From: Lachnospiraceae bacterium
Lineage (GTDB): Bacteria; Bacillota_A; Clostridia; Lachnospirales; Lachnospiraceae
NCBI GenBank assembly: GCA_009774465.1
Contig: VSNT01000047.1
Coordinates: forward strand, 1-25,540
Direction: 5' to 3'
DNA length: 25,540 nucleotides
Both the position numbers and the translations under genes were made by a program. Positions 7,061 to 14,135 of this stretch are shown here, one piece after another. The notes under the pieces are model-generated. The model saw only the letters and a list, made by a program, of their open reading frames with translations. It ran no database searches and was not told the DNA's origin. Each line of letters starts with the position of its first letter. Position 1 is the first letter of the stretch.

Positions 7061-8005
7061 CTACATCCTGGCAGAATCCACATTTTCCTTAAACCATTCA
7101 TATGCAAGCTTTACACCTTCATCCAGTTCAACCTTGTGCTGCCATCCCAGTTCATGCAGTTTTGTAACATCCGTCAATTTCCGTGGCGTCCCGTCCGGCA
7201 TATCATGGTTCCATATGATCTCCCCCTGATAACCTACTACTTTTTTCACTGTCTCGGCAAGTTCCTTTATTGTAATTTCCTTTCCAGTCCCAATATTCAC
7301 ATGTTCCTCTCCACTATAGTTTTCCAGTAAAGTCACACAAGCATCTGCCATATCATCCACATACAGAAATTCCCTCAAAGGAGTGCCTGTTCCCCACAGT
7401 TCCACAGTCGGTATTCCGTTCATTTTAGCATCATGAAATTTACGGATCATCGCCGGCATAACATGGGAACCTTCCAGATTATAATTATCATAAGGTCCAT
7501 AAAGATTTGTGGGCATACAGCTTATAAAATCATCCCCATATTGCCTTTTAAAATATTTGCACAGCTCAAGACCTGCAATTTTTGCAATAGCATAGGCTTC
7601 GTTTGTTTCCTCAAGCGGTCCTGTTAATAGTGCATCCTCTGGCATCGGTTGCGGTGACATTCGTGGATATATACATGTACTTCCAAGAAAAAGCAGTTTT
7701 TTAACATGGTAGTCATGACAACATTTAATCACATTACACTGAATCTGCATATTATCATAAACAAACTCCGCAGGTGTACTATTGTTTGCATTAATCCCTC
7801 CGACTTTTGCTGCTGCCAAAACAACAACATCGGGTTTTTCTTCTTCAAAAAAATCCTTTACCATCTGTTGATTTGTCAAATCCAGTTCCTTGTGTGTCCT
7901 GCCTATCACATTGGTATAACCTTTTGCTACTAAATTACTCACTATAGCGCTGCCTACCAGTCCCCTGTTACCAGCTACATAAATTTTGTCTGTATGGTTT
8001 ATCAT
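7061..8005 (-). CDS. fcl: GDP-L-fucose synthase
   Basis: 314 residues. This NADPH-dependent extended SDR epimerises and reduces GDP-4-keto-6-deoxymannose to GDP-L-fucose for surface polysaccharide. The nucleotide motif is VAGNRGLVGSAI (Gly12, Gly15, Gly18), the catalytic Ser is in LGSTCIYP (Ser109) and YAIAK gives Tyr138 and Lys142. LYGPYDNY and the downstream substrate loops are typical. I chose the ATG at 8005 because GAAGGGAAAG precedes it well; the ATG at 8032 lacks a site. No gmd gene, which makes its substrate, is in the window. It follows the receiver-like gene by 54 bp with no terminator between, so it may belong to the agrDB transcript. Confidence 0.93.
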   Translation of the reverse strand: MINHTDKIYVAGNRGLVGSAIVSNLVAKGYTNVIGRTHKELDLTNQQMVKDFFEEEKPDVVVLAAAKVGGINANNSTPAEFVYDNMQIQCNVIKCCHDYHVKKLLFLGSTCIYPRMSPQPMPEDALLTGPLEETNEAYAIAKIAGLELCKYFKRQYGDDFISCMPTNLYGPYDNYNLEGSHVMPAMIRKFHDAKMNGIPTVELWGTGTPLREFLYVDDMADACVTLLENYSGEEHVNIGTGKEITIKELAETVKKVVGYQGEIIWNHDMPDGTPRKLTDVTKLHELGWQHKVELDEGVKLAYEWFKENVDSARM

Positions 8006-8059
8006 TCTGATCTTTCCCTTCAATTCCAGCATTTCTTGAATTATATATGAATAACAGCC

Positions 8060-8419
8060 CTAAATTTTACCCCATTTTATTTTATTGGCTATTATGTTCA
8101 ATTTTTCTTCTAACTGATGAACGATGCAATAGTCATCAATATAGTCAGATATTCCAAATTGATTTAATAATATTTTATCAGCACTGCTGCAGTCATGCAA
8201 GACCGCAAGGATAGGTATTTTTTTTTCACAATATAATTTGAACACCCACTTTAAAATGGTATCAATTTTTTCTGGACTAATCTCTATTATCAATATATTA
8301 TATTCAGAAACTATATTTCGTATATTCAACAGCTCTATCGGGGTTCTGTCAAAAGATATGTCAAACTCATTCTTTGTCAAGTTAATAGCTGTATGCTCTC
8401 CTACATATAAAATCCTCAT
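8060..8419 (-). CDS. Stand-alone degenerate receiver (CheY-like) protein
   Basis: 119 residues. The strand order MRILYVG, NILIIEIS, IPILAVLHD and SDYIDDYCI, followed by QLEEKLNIIANKIK, reads like a response-regulator receiver domain with no output domain. The phospho-acceptor Asp is replaced by Glu46, the conserved switch Thr/Ser by Leu or His (74-75), and the conserved Lys by Asp (95-96), so normal phosphorylation is unlikely. A Glu at this place can mimic the phosphorylated state. The ATG at 8419 follows a GGGGG site. It lies right after agrB, beyond an attenuator-like hairpin. It may modulate AgrC or AgrA, but this is inference; the fold call is by eye. Confidence 0.6.
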   Translation of the reverse strand: MRILYVGEHTAINLTKNEFDISFDRTPIELLNIRNIVSEYNILIIEISPEKIDTILKWVFKLYCEKKIPILAVLHDCSSADKILLNQFGISDYIDDYCIVHQLEEKLNIIANKIKWGKI

Positions 8420-8436
8420 ATTACGCCCCCATTCCA

Positions 8437-8478
8437 AATAAAAGGGGCAACCATAAGGAAACACCTTAATAGTTGCCC
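8437..8478 (-). terminator. Partial terminator or attenuator between agrB and the receiver gene
   Basis: Arms GGGCAAC (8445-8451) and GTTGCCC (8472-8478), extended inward by AAGG/CCTT, begin immediately after the agrB stop. They are followed on the minus strand by CCTTTTATTT. The T run is interrupted, so read-through to the receiver gene and fcl is plausible. Confidence 0.65.
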
Positions 8479-9068
8479 TAATTAACATTAGATTCTCTAA
8501 TACACTTTTTGTAGTTAATCTTCCCCAAAATAAGAATACCAACCATGAACACTGTCGTTACCGAAATCATCAATAACAATTTATCAAACCCCATCAAATA
8601 AAATGTAATTGACAAAACGATTATTTTAATAATGGAACGATTTAACATTCTTCTAAAGTTCCTTAGTTCGGAAGGACTTATAGGTCTGTTAATATCTTCA
8701 ACTGGCGCCATCAATTTAATCACAATTAAAGAAACAAAAACTATACCTATTGAATATGAATTGTCAATGTTCAGATGTTTGACAACAAGTAATAATCCCA
8801 AAAGTGACATACAAGAACAAATTAAACAGCTACTATAGGTACTTAAATGCAGTCCTCCGGCATATGAACGCAATAATGTAAATACTGCAAAGAAAACCAG
8901 AGTTTCCCATTCCATATGGCATAACACGGCTATAATTATACTGATTACCGTATTCAAGCACACTTCCAACCCAATCTGGAAACCATACTTATATATGCTG
9001 CTTTTTTCTATAGTAATCACATTTTTCCGAATTAAGTAAATGGTCAATGTATGCGCAAGAACTTCCAT
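8478..9068 (-). CDS. agrB: AgrB-family membrane peptidase (autoinducer processing)
   Basis: 196 residues with about five hydrophobic segments. AgrB is a membrane cysteine endopeptidase that cuts the C-terminal tail off AgrD and closes the thiolactone ring. The catalytic pair is His74 and Cys81, in LRSYAGGLHLSTYSSC, the family signature. Length is normal. Its start lies 3 bp after the agrD stop, so the two are translated together. The agrC-agrA-XRE block lies upstream, with the order A, C, D, B instead of the staphylococcal B, D, C, A. Near-certain assignment. Confidence 0.95.
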   Translation of the reverse strand: MEVLAHTLTIYLIRKNVITIEKSSIYKYGFQIGLEVCLNTVISIIIAVLCHMEWETLVFFAVFTLLRSYAGGLHLSTYSSCLICSCMSLLGLLLVVKHLNIDNSYSIGIVFVSLIVIKLMAPVEDINRPISPSELRNFRRMLNRSIIKIIVLSITFYLMGFDKLLLMISVTTVFMVGILILGKINYKKCIRESNVN

Positions 9069-9071
9069 TTC

Positions 9072-9227
9072 TTACTTACTGGCAAGCGTCTTTAATTCCT
9101 CCGGCATTTTAGGCTGATGAAAAATGTAAAAACATATCCTCTGAACAGAACCGCCTGCAAATGCCAACGCAAAGTTCACCATTGCCCCGTTTGTTTTGCC
9201 CAAAATAAAATCAATTAGTTTCTTCAT
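9072..9227 (-). CDS. agrD: AgrD-like cyclic-peptide autoinducer precursor
   Basis: A 51-residue peptide. It has an amphipathic N-terminal leader (MKKLIDFILGK), a hydrophobic middle, then Cys32 in SVQRICFYIF and a conserved charged tail HQPKMPEELK. In AgrD peptides the ring joins the Cys thiol to the carboxylate four residues on, giving here the five-residue ring CFYIF (Cys32-Phe36) plus an N-terminal tail of unknown length. The tail matches the AgrB recognition pattern with Pro and Glu-Glu-Leu. A strong AGGAGG precedes the ATG. The promoter has the 21-bp-phased repeat shared with two other operons. The mature signal is predicted, not shown. Confidence 0.93.
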   Translation of the reverse strand: MKKLIDFILGKTNGAMVNFALAFAGGSVQRICFYIFHQPKMPEELKTLASK

Positions 9228-9256
9228 AAATATTCCTCCTAGAATTATTATTTCTT

Positions 9257-9318
9257 ATAATTCTATCACTAATTTTCGGTTACTGATTACCATGTAAAAA
9301 ATCCGAGTTTATTCGTAA
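9257..9318 (-). promoter_or_regulatory. Agr-type promoter in front of agrDB
   Basis: Read on the minus strand, TTACGAATA begins at 9318 and the next TTAC at 9297, exactly 21 bp later. TGATAGAATTAT (9268-9257) follows as the -10 region. The upstream half-site overlaps the last codons of agrC. An imperfect palindrome, GAATTAT...ATAATTC, lies between the -10 and the agrD binding site. Confidence 0.75.
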
Positions 9319-10616
9319 CTTTTTCCGACTGGATATAATAATATCTGTACTGTAAATACATTATTCTCTGTCGATATATTAACAAGCCCGTCATATTTTT
9401 TTACTGCTTTTCTTACGGAGTTTAGTCCTATTCCATGATTTTCTGCATCAGGCTTCGTGGTTACAAAGTTTCCATCCATATCTTTCTTTAGGATTCCGGT
9501 GTATGGATTAGAGATTAGTATAAGCAGGCTGTTTTTTCTGTAAATTATCTCTACCTTCACAATTTTATTCTTTGTATCCGTAATCTTGTTTACTGCCTCA
9601 ATCGAATTATCTAAGCAGTTCCCTAAAATCATGCATATATCCGCATCATTGAAATAAAAATTATAGGGGACTTCAATATGTGTTTTCATCTCTATCCCCT
9701 GTTTCTTCATAACATGGTTTTTATAATTCAGCAATGCATCAATCACAATATTTCCACTTTCGATATGTGAGTTCATTTTAAAATTGTCTTTGCAATTCAG
9801 CAAATCCTCAATATACTTTTTGGCAAGCTGCCAATCTTCCCTTTCCATATATTCTCTGATACATACCAGATGGTTTTCCATATCATGTTTAATATTCCTT
9901 ATGTTAAGATTTGATTCTTCCCTCTCCTGAATCTGATTATGACATAATTCAATCTGCTTATTAAAAATAATCTGTTGTTTCGTAATTTCCAGCCTGTCAG
10001 ATAAATTTTCATAAATATGCAAAACAACAAAATTCACAGCCATTATAAATGCCGATGATAGCAATGCCGAAACAGTTATATATTTATCATTCGACATTTC
10101 GCACATGGAAAAAAGTGTATTCAAAACAAATATACTGCCTAACGGAATAGCAAACACAATACACCAGTATGTAAAAGGAATATCCCTTTTCAATCTTGAA
10201 TAGTGAAATACCTTCAATCCAATAAGTAATATCAACAGAATTGTCTTTGATATAAAAGAACCCAATATCTTTGTGTTATTAAATTCCAGATCTGCATATA
10301 TAAAAATGTAACCCACAATCATTTCTGTAAGCATTCCCAATAATTGTATGATCGCCACCCATACTAATTTTTTTCTAATTCTGCCATCATACAGTACCAT
10401 GCAAAAACACAGGCAACAGAGCATATCAAAAAATACTGTCGCAATCGGAACCGTAATATAAGTAGTCCCTACAATCTCTACCAGACAAAATACCACCCAT
10501 GCAATAATGGAGAAAAAACAAGACACATCCTTTTTTATAAAGAATATGTCCATTGACTCTTTTATAATTGCCAAAAACAAAATTGATGAGATTAAATAAA
10601 ACAATACGTCATCCAT
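9309..10616 (-). CDS. agrC: AgrC-like sensor histidine kinase
   Basis: 435 residues. The first ~200 form about six membrane helices, the expected peptide-sensing domain. A coiled linker leads to the HPK10-type histidine box, NIRNIKHDMENHL, with His244. The GHKL ATPase domain follows, with the N-box GNCLDNSIEA (332-341) and G-box NHGIGL (393-398). It should bind the AgrD-derived cyclic peptide and phosphorylate AgrA. Its ATG overlaps the agrA stop by 8 bp, with GGAGGAGAG ahead of it. The 3' end overlaps the agrD promoter repeat. Length and layout are normal for AgrC; the N-terminal sensor is not recognisably staphylococcal. Confidence 0.93.
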   Translation of the reverse strand: MDDVLFYLISSILFLAIIKESMDIFFIKKDVSCFFSIIAWVVFCLVEIVGTTYITVPIATVFFDMLCCLCFCMVLYDGRIRKKLVWVAIIQLLGMLTEMIVGYIFIYADLEFNNTKILGSFISKTILLILLIGLKVFHYSRLKRDIPFTYWCIVFAIPLGSIFVLNTLFSMCEMSNDKYITVSALLSSAFIMAVNFVVLHIYENLSDRLEITKQQIIFNKQIELCHNQIQEREESNLNIRNIKHDMENHLVCIREYMEREDWQLAKKYIEDLLNCKDNFKMNSHIESGNIVIDALLNYKNHVMKKQGIEMKTHIEVPYNFYFNDADICMILGNCLDNSIEAVNKITDTKNKIVKVEIIYRKNSLLILISNPYTGILKKDMDGNFVTTKPDAENHGIGLNSVRKAVKKYDGLVNISTENNVFTVQILLYPVGKSYE

Positions 10617-11337
10617 CTAAAAACTCTCCTCCCAGTAGCTCATTATACTTAGCCCTGATTTCTTTTTGTCTGTCCTCGCTGATCTGCAACTCTGTATCAT
10701 TCGTCAGGACTACTTTGGCAAAACTTATTTCCCTGACAAACCTGTAGTTCACCAGATAGGACTGATGTATTCTCAAAAACGGAATCTTCCCATTTTGGAG
10801 CTGTTTTTCAACAGCATTTAGTTTTCCATAAAATTTCCCGCTTTCATTTTTATTCCGTATCAGTATCAGCCTTCCGCAGCTTTCAAAATACATTATATTC
10901 TTTGTCAATATTTTGTGAGGAATCTTATTGAATTTATACTCAAAATATGCTTCATTCTGTAATATCCGTTCATATGCCTTATTAAAATATTCAATAAAGA
11001 TTTTTTCGTCTACAGGCTTCTTGATAAAACGAAAGGGTTCTACTTCAAACAATTCAATAAAATAATTCTCATAATTGGAAATATAGATTATTATCACATT
11101 CGTGTCATTCTCCCTTACTTTCTTAGCAAGGTCAATTCCATTTAATTTCATCATTTCTATGTCCAGATATAATAGTTCAAAAGTTTCGCCGGAAGAAATA
11201 TGTTTCCACAGCTCACTTCCATCAGAAAAAACTTCCACCGCTATATCTATCAGTTTTTGTTTCGATATGTCATAAAGTATAGTTTCTACTTTTGAAGCAA
11301 ACACCAGATCATCATCACACACTGCAATATTAATCAA
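10609..11337 (-). CDS. agrA: AgrA-like response regulator with LytTR output domain
   Basis: 242 residues from the TTG at 11337. The receiver domain has the acidic triad Asp8-Asp10, phospho-acceptor Asp59 (LLYLDIEM) and Lys107 (FIKKP). The C-terminal ~105 residues are a LytTR DNA-binding domain (ILTKNIMYFES, then FLRIHQSYLVN). LytTR proteins bind two direct half-sites in 21-bp phase, which is what is found upstream of this operon, of agrD and of the AfsA-like gene. I prefer the TTG, 1 bp after the XRE stop and 7 bases after GAGGGG; an ATG at 11364 would overlap the XRE gene by 26 bp. Confidence 0.93.
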   Translation of the reverse strand: MINIAVCDDDLVFASKVETILYDISKQKLIDIAVEVFSDGSELWKHISSGETFELLYLDIEMMKLNGIDLAKKVRENDTNVIIIYISNYENYFIELFEVEPFRFIKKPVDEKIFIEYFNKAYERILQNEAYFEYKFNKIPHKILTKNIMYFESCGRLILIRNKNESGKFYGKLNAVEKQLQNGKIPFLRIHQSYLVNYRFVREISFAKVVLTNDTELQISEDRQKEIRAKYNELLGGEFLDG

Positions 11338-11338
11338 T

Positions 11339-11686
11339 TTAATTCCCCTCTTTCTGTACCTCAATAAACCGATTCATTAATATTTTAATCGTAGCCTTAT
11401 TTGCCACGTTTAATTTTTGATATGCTGAAACAATGTCATAATATTCGTCAATTTCCTGATTTACTTTTAACTGTCCTTCCAAACTCCGTCTTGAGTTTGA
11501 CAAACATAAAATATAATCAGTAGTTACATTAAAATGTTTAGCAATATTAACAATCAAATCCGCTGAGGGTACACATTGCTCTCTTTCAACTCTACTAATT
11601 GATTGTTGTGAAGAACCAACAAAACTTGCCAGTGCTTCTTGACCTAATCCATGTTGTTCACGTAATTCTTTAATACGAGTCTTCAA
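11339..11686 (-). CDS. XRE-family helix-turn-helix regulator heading the agr operon
   Basis: 115 residues. The N-terminal HTH_3 domain (about 4-60) reads IKELREQHGLGQEALASFVG then SQQSISRVEREQCVP. The C-terminal ~50 residues are helical with no recognised domain. The start is a TTG, 7 bases after GGAG; neither ATG just upstream is in frame. It is the first gene of the XRE-agrA-agrC transcript, 1 bp from agrA. An XRE protein in this place is not part of the classical agr module. It may repress the agr promoter: a palindrome GAGT-TT-ACTC (11763-11772), with further ACTCG copies nearby, lies in the leader. Confidence 0.88.
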   Translation of the reverse strand: MKTRIKELREQHGLGQEALASFVGSSQQSISRVEREQCVPSADLIVNIAKHFNVTTDYILCLSNSRRSLEGQLKVNQEIDEYYDIVSAYQKLNVANKATIKILMNRFIEVQKEGN

Positions 11687-11792
11687 ATCATCACTCCATT
11701 TGCTTTATTTTTATTCCATTTTACCCAATTTTGTGTTCTTATATACTCGTAATTTATAAGTGAGTTTACTCGATTATGTGTTGCTTCTTATT

Positions 11793-11855
11793 ATAATTTT
11801 ATCATCAATTTATTATTCAGACTGGAAGATGTAATAAATACGAGTCTATTTGTAA
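11793..11855 (-). promoter_or_regulatory. Agr-type promoter in front of XRE-agrA-agrC
   Basis: Read on the minus strand, TTACAAATA begins at 11855 and the next TTAC at 11834, exactly 21 bp later. TGATAAAATTAT (11804-11793) follows as the -10 region, giving a leader of about 100 bases. Between the -10 and the gene, 11687-11792 holds repeated ACTCG motifs, including the palindrome GAGTTTACTC at 11763-11772, which could be operators for the XRE protein. Confidence 0.72.
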
Positions 11856-11867
11856 AAATTCCCGGAC

Positions 11868-11915
11868 GACAAAAACTAGGATAACTGGTTAGTGGACTCC
11901 AGATATCCTAGTTTT
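11868..11915 (-). terminator. Terminator after the sigma factor/hydrolase operon
   Basis: Perfect 12-bp arms AAAACTAGGATA (11872-11883) and TATCCTAGTTTT (11904-11915) surround a 20-base loop. On the minus strand a T run ends the stem. It insulates the agr promoter, which begins 13 bp further on. Confidence 0.9.
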
Positions 11916-11977
11916 CAAGTTTATATCCCTAATTTCTATTATATATAATACTTACGATACATTTTCCGTCTGACTGA

Positions 11978-12949
11978 TTATTTCTGTATCCAATCTCTTA
12001 CCTTCTCAACAATTTCTTCTTTCTTTTCAAAATGTAAATAATGCCCCCCTTCCAGTCTTAAAACCTCGCTTCTATCCGTTTCAGTAATCACTTCCCTATG
12101 CAAAAGCTCCCATGACTTCAATAAATTACAGTTATCTCCCGAAACAAATTGCAATACAGGGACATTTGCAGGAAATTTCATGTCCCTTATTGATTCAAGA
12201 TTATCTTCCATAGATTTCAATTCATTCATAATATCACTGTTATATGCGAAATCCATAGATAAAATGCGAAATACTTCCAGCTCTCTTTTTGAATATGGAT
12301 ATGAAACATCTGCATAAACAGCTTTTTCTGGACACCTTATAGAACCTATCCGGGTAAATCCCAATACATTCGATAACTTTTGAAAATATGCCGAAAGCCT
12401 GTTCAAAGTTACCATGCTGATGGGTAATGGCTCCTCATCGGATTGTTTCGGAACAGATGGATCAATCCCGATAAACCCTTGTACTTCCTCTGGATAAGCA
12501 TTTGCCCAATATAAGGAATACAGACCTGAAAGGGAGTGTGCCATTAAATAATACTGATCGCAACCTAGCTTCCGGGTACATTCATGCAGTTCCTCTACTA
12601 CCTGGCTAATTCCTCGTTCTTCCCCACTCTGGTCAGAAAGTCCATATCCAAAAGGTTCTATCGTAATCACACGATAATCTTTTGACAACTCTTTAGCCAA
12701 TGGAAGAAACTCTAATACTGGTGATGCAGAACCCCAACCGGGCAATAATATGATTGTTGTTTCATTTTCTGCTCCTTCTGTGCTAACCACCATATCATGC
12801 CCATTTACTTCAACAATGCTTCCGTATGCACCTTCAATCTTGGGCTGCTCTGTTTTTTTACAGACAAAGTTCCAGCTCATTAGTACTGCTGCAATAACCA
12901 GTAAAACGAAAAATACCCTTTTTATGATTTTAAATGTCTTTTTCCTCAT
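11978..12949 (-). CDS. Membrane-anchored alpha/beta hydrolase
   Basis: About 323 residues. One N-terminal hydrophobic helix (roughly 9-28), preceded by Arg/Lys, should anchor the protein with the catalytic domain outside. The hydrolase fold shows LLPGWGSASP (oxyanion loop), the nucleophile elbow AHSLSG (Ser139 from this start) and the C-terminal His in EGGHYLHFE. The acid is probably in FVSGDN. Substrate unknown; such proteins are esterases, lipases or peptidases. I chose the ATG 5 bases after AGGAG; an upstream in-frame GTG at 12967 is possible. It is the last gene of the sigma/anti-sigma operon, so it is probably an envelope effector of that sigma factor. Confidence 0.85.
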   Translation of the reverse strand: MRKKTFKIIKRVFFVLLVIAAVLMSWNFVCKKTEQPKIEGAYGSIVEVNGHDMVVSTEGAENETTIILLPGWGSASPVLEFLPLAKELSKDYRVITIEPFGYGLSDQSGEERGISQVVEELHECTRKLGCDQYYLMAHSLSGLYSLYWANAYPEEVQGFIGIDPSVPKQSDEEPLPISMVTLNRLSAYFQKLSNVLGFTRIGSIRCPEKAVYADVSYPYSKRELEVFRILSMDFAYNSDIMNELKSMEDNLESIRDMKFPANVPVLQFVSGDNCNLLKSWELLHREVITETDRSEVLRLEGGHYLHFEKKEEIVEKVRDWIQK

Positions 12950-12973
12950 ATCTCTCCTGTCCTCCACAATAAA

Positions 12974-13378
12974 TTAAAAGCTGATTGCTCCACCAGTCAC
13001 CTTAACAGTATTTGAAGATTCATTTGTTATATAAAATCTGTAATAGCCAGTATTTGCGATTTTAAACCTTGTGTCATGTAAGCTCCCTGTCCCGCTATAT
13101 GTTTGCGTTTTTGAGTCACTATTATTAATATATCCCATTTTTACTGCAATAGAACTATCTAATTCCACACTGAAACTTACCATTGTGCCGCCCACAATAT
13201 AAAACATGCTTCCATCATGGTCAAGAAATGAAATTGTTTTCCCACCTGCAATGCTTGCCTGTGGCAATCCCATTCGTTCTGCCGGATACACATCTTCCTT
13301 TACAATGACCAGTTCTGAAATTTTAATTGTCTTTGCAAAACTATCTACCTTTGCCTGCGTGTACTTTTTTTCTTCCAT
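12974..13378 (-). CDS. Small beta-rich protein of unknown function
   Basis: 134 residues with no signal peptide or membrane helix. The predicted structure is mostly beta strands. The C-terminal stretch GYYRFYITNESSNTVKVTGG resembles the C-terminus of the neighbouring anti-sigma-like protein (GVYYFYLKNCSSDRLIITEG), so the two share a module. I do not recognise a named family. The start follows GGGAGG at good spacing, 4 bp after the anti-sigma stop. It may bind the anti-sigma protein or its ligand, but that is inference from the shared module and position. How it would meet an extracellular domain without a signal sequence is unclear. Confidence 0.75.
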   Translation of the reverse strand: MEEKKYTQAKVDSFAKTIKISELVIVKEDVYPAERMGLPQASIAGGKTISFLDHDGSMFYIVGGTMVSFSVELDSSIAVKMGYINNSDSKTQTYSGTGSLHDTRFKIANTGYYRFYITNESSNTVKVTGGAISF

Positions 13379-13382
13379 CTTC

Positions 13383-14135
13383 TTAATCCTCCCGTATTTT
13401 GCAAATACTTCCTTCTGTAATGATCAGCCTGTCACTGGAACAATTCTTCAAATAGAAATAATATACTCCGTCATTTTCCAAGCAAAAATCAATACTGCAA
13501 TGGTTTTGATTTACAATTTGCCGTTCCTGTAGTTCTCCGTTCAATATGCAACCTACTTCCAAAATCCCCGGAACCGCCACATCTGTCCCTTCAATCCGTT
13601 TTTGTATAAACTCCAAAAGAACTCTTTTAGATTTTTCTGCTTCCCACCCATTACTATTACTTTGTGTCAAAATAATCATTGCCCCATTATCCAGATAACA
13701 ATCCGGTAGATGATTCTCTAAATCTATGGGGATTTCTACAATATACTTTGCAATCGGAATATCATTTTCATATAAATTCTCTGAATCAATCAACTCCGTC
13801 TGCAATCCTGATTTAAAATCAGGTACATGACCTGTATTTTCATCTGTTATATAGGCAGTTTGTGACTGCATGACTTCATTCTGATTATCACCTATTATAC
13901 CCGCAGGACGTAATAGCATCTTTGCGCCAGCACTAATACTCCCCAAGCCTAAAATTGCAATTAAGGCAACTGCACACTTCTTTTTCTTATGCTTTCTTCG
14001 CATATATTTAATCTCTGAAAATACAATTTCCTTGATTCTGTCATTATCAACCGTATATTTGCCATTACTATTTTCTTCAATCAGCTCAGAAGCATTATCA
14101 AGCATTTCACTTATTCTAATCTGCATTGCTCCCAT
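13383..14135 (-). CDS. Putative membrane anti-sigma factor
   Basis: 250 residues. A charged N-terminal part (about 1-50) is followed by one hydrophobic helix (about 53-71) and a ~175-residue outer domain that is beta-rich at its end. The gene overlaps the end of the ECF sigma gene by 20 bp. Sigma-overlapping position plus single-pass topology is the usual anti-sigma arrangement. No zinc-binding HxxxCxxC motif is present in the N-terminal part, so it is not the common ZAS type. The C-terminal ~30 residues resemble those of the next gene product. A second possible start is the ATG three codons on. Confidence 0.72.
   Translation of the reverse strand: MGAMQIRISEMLDNASELIEENSNGKYTVDNDRIKEIVFSEIKYMRRKHKKKKCAVALIAILGLGSISAGAKMLLRPAGIIGDNQNEVMQSQTAYITDENTGHVPDFKSGLQTELIDSENLYENDIPIAKYIVEIPIDLENHLPDCYLDNGAMIILTQSNSNGWEAEKSKRVLLEFIQKRIEGTDVAVPGILEVGCILNGELQERQIVNQNHCSIDFCLENDGVYYFYLKNCSSDRLIITEGSICKIRED

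Noticed and set aside
9257..9278. Imperfect palindrome GAATTAT/ATAATTC near the agrD ribosome binding site, considered as a riboregulator.
   Set aside because: A short AT-rich stem overlapping the -10 region; too weak to call a regulatory hairpin.
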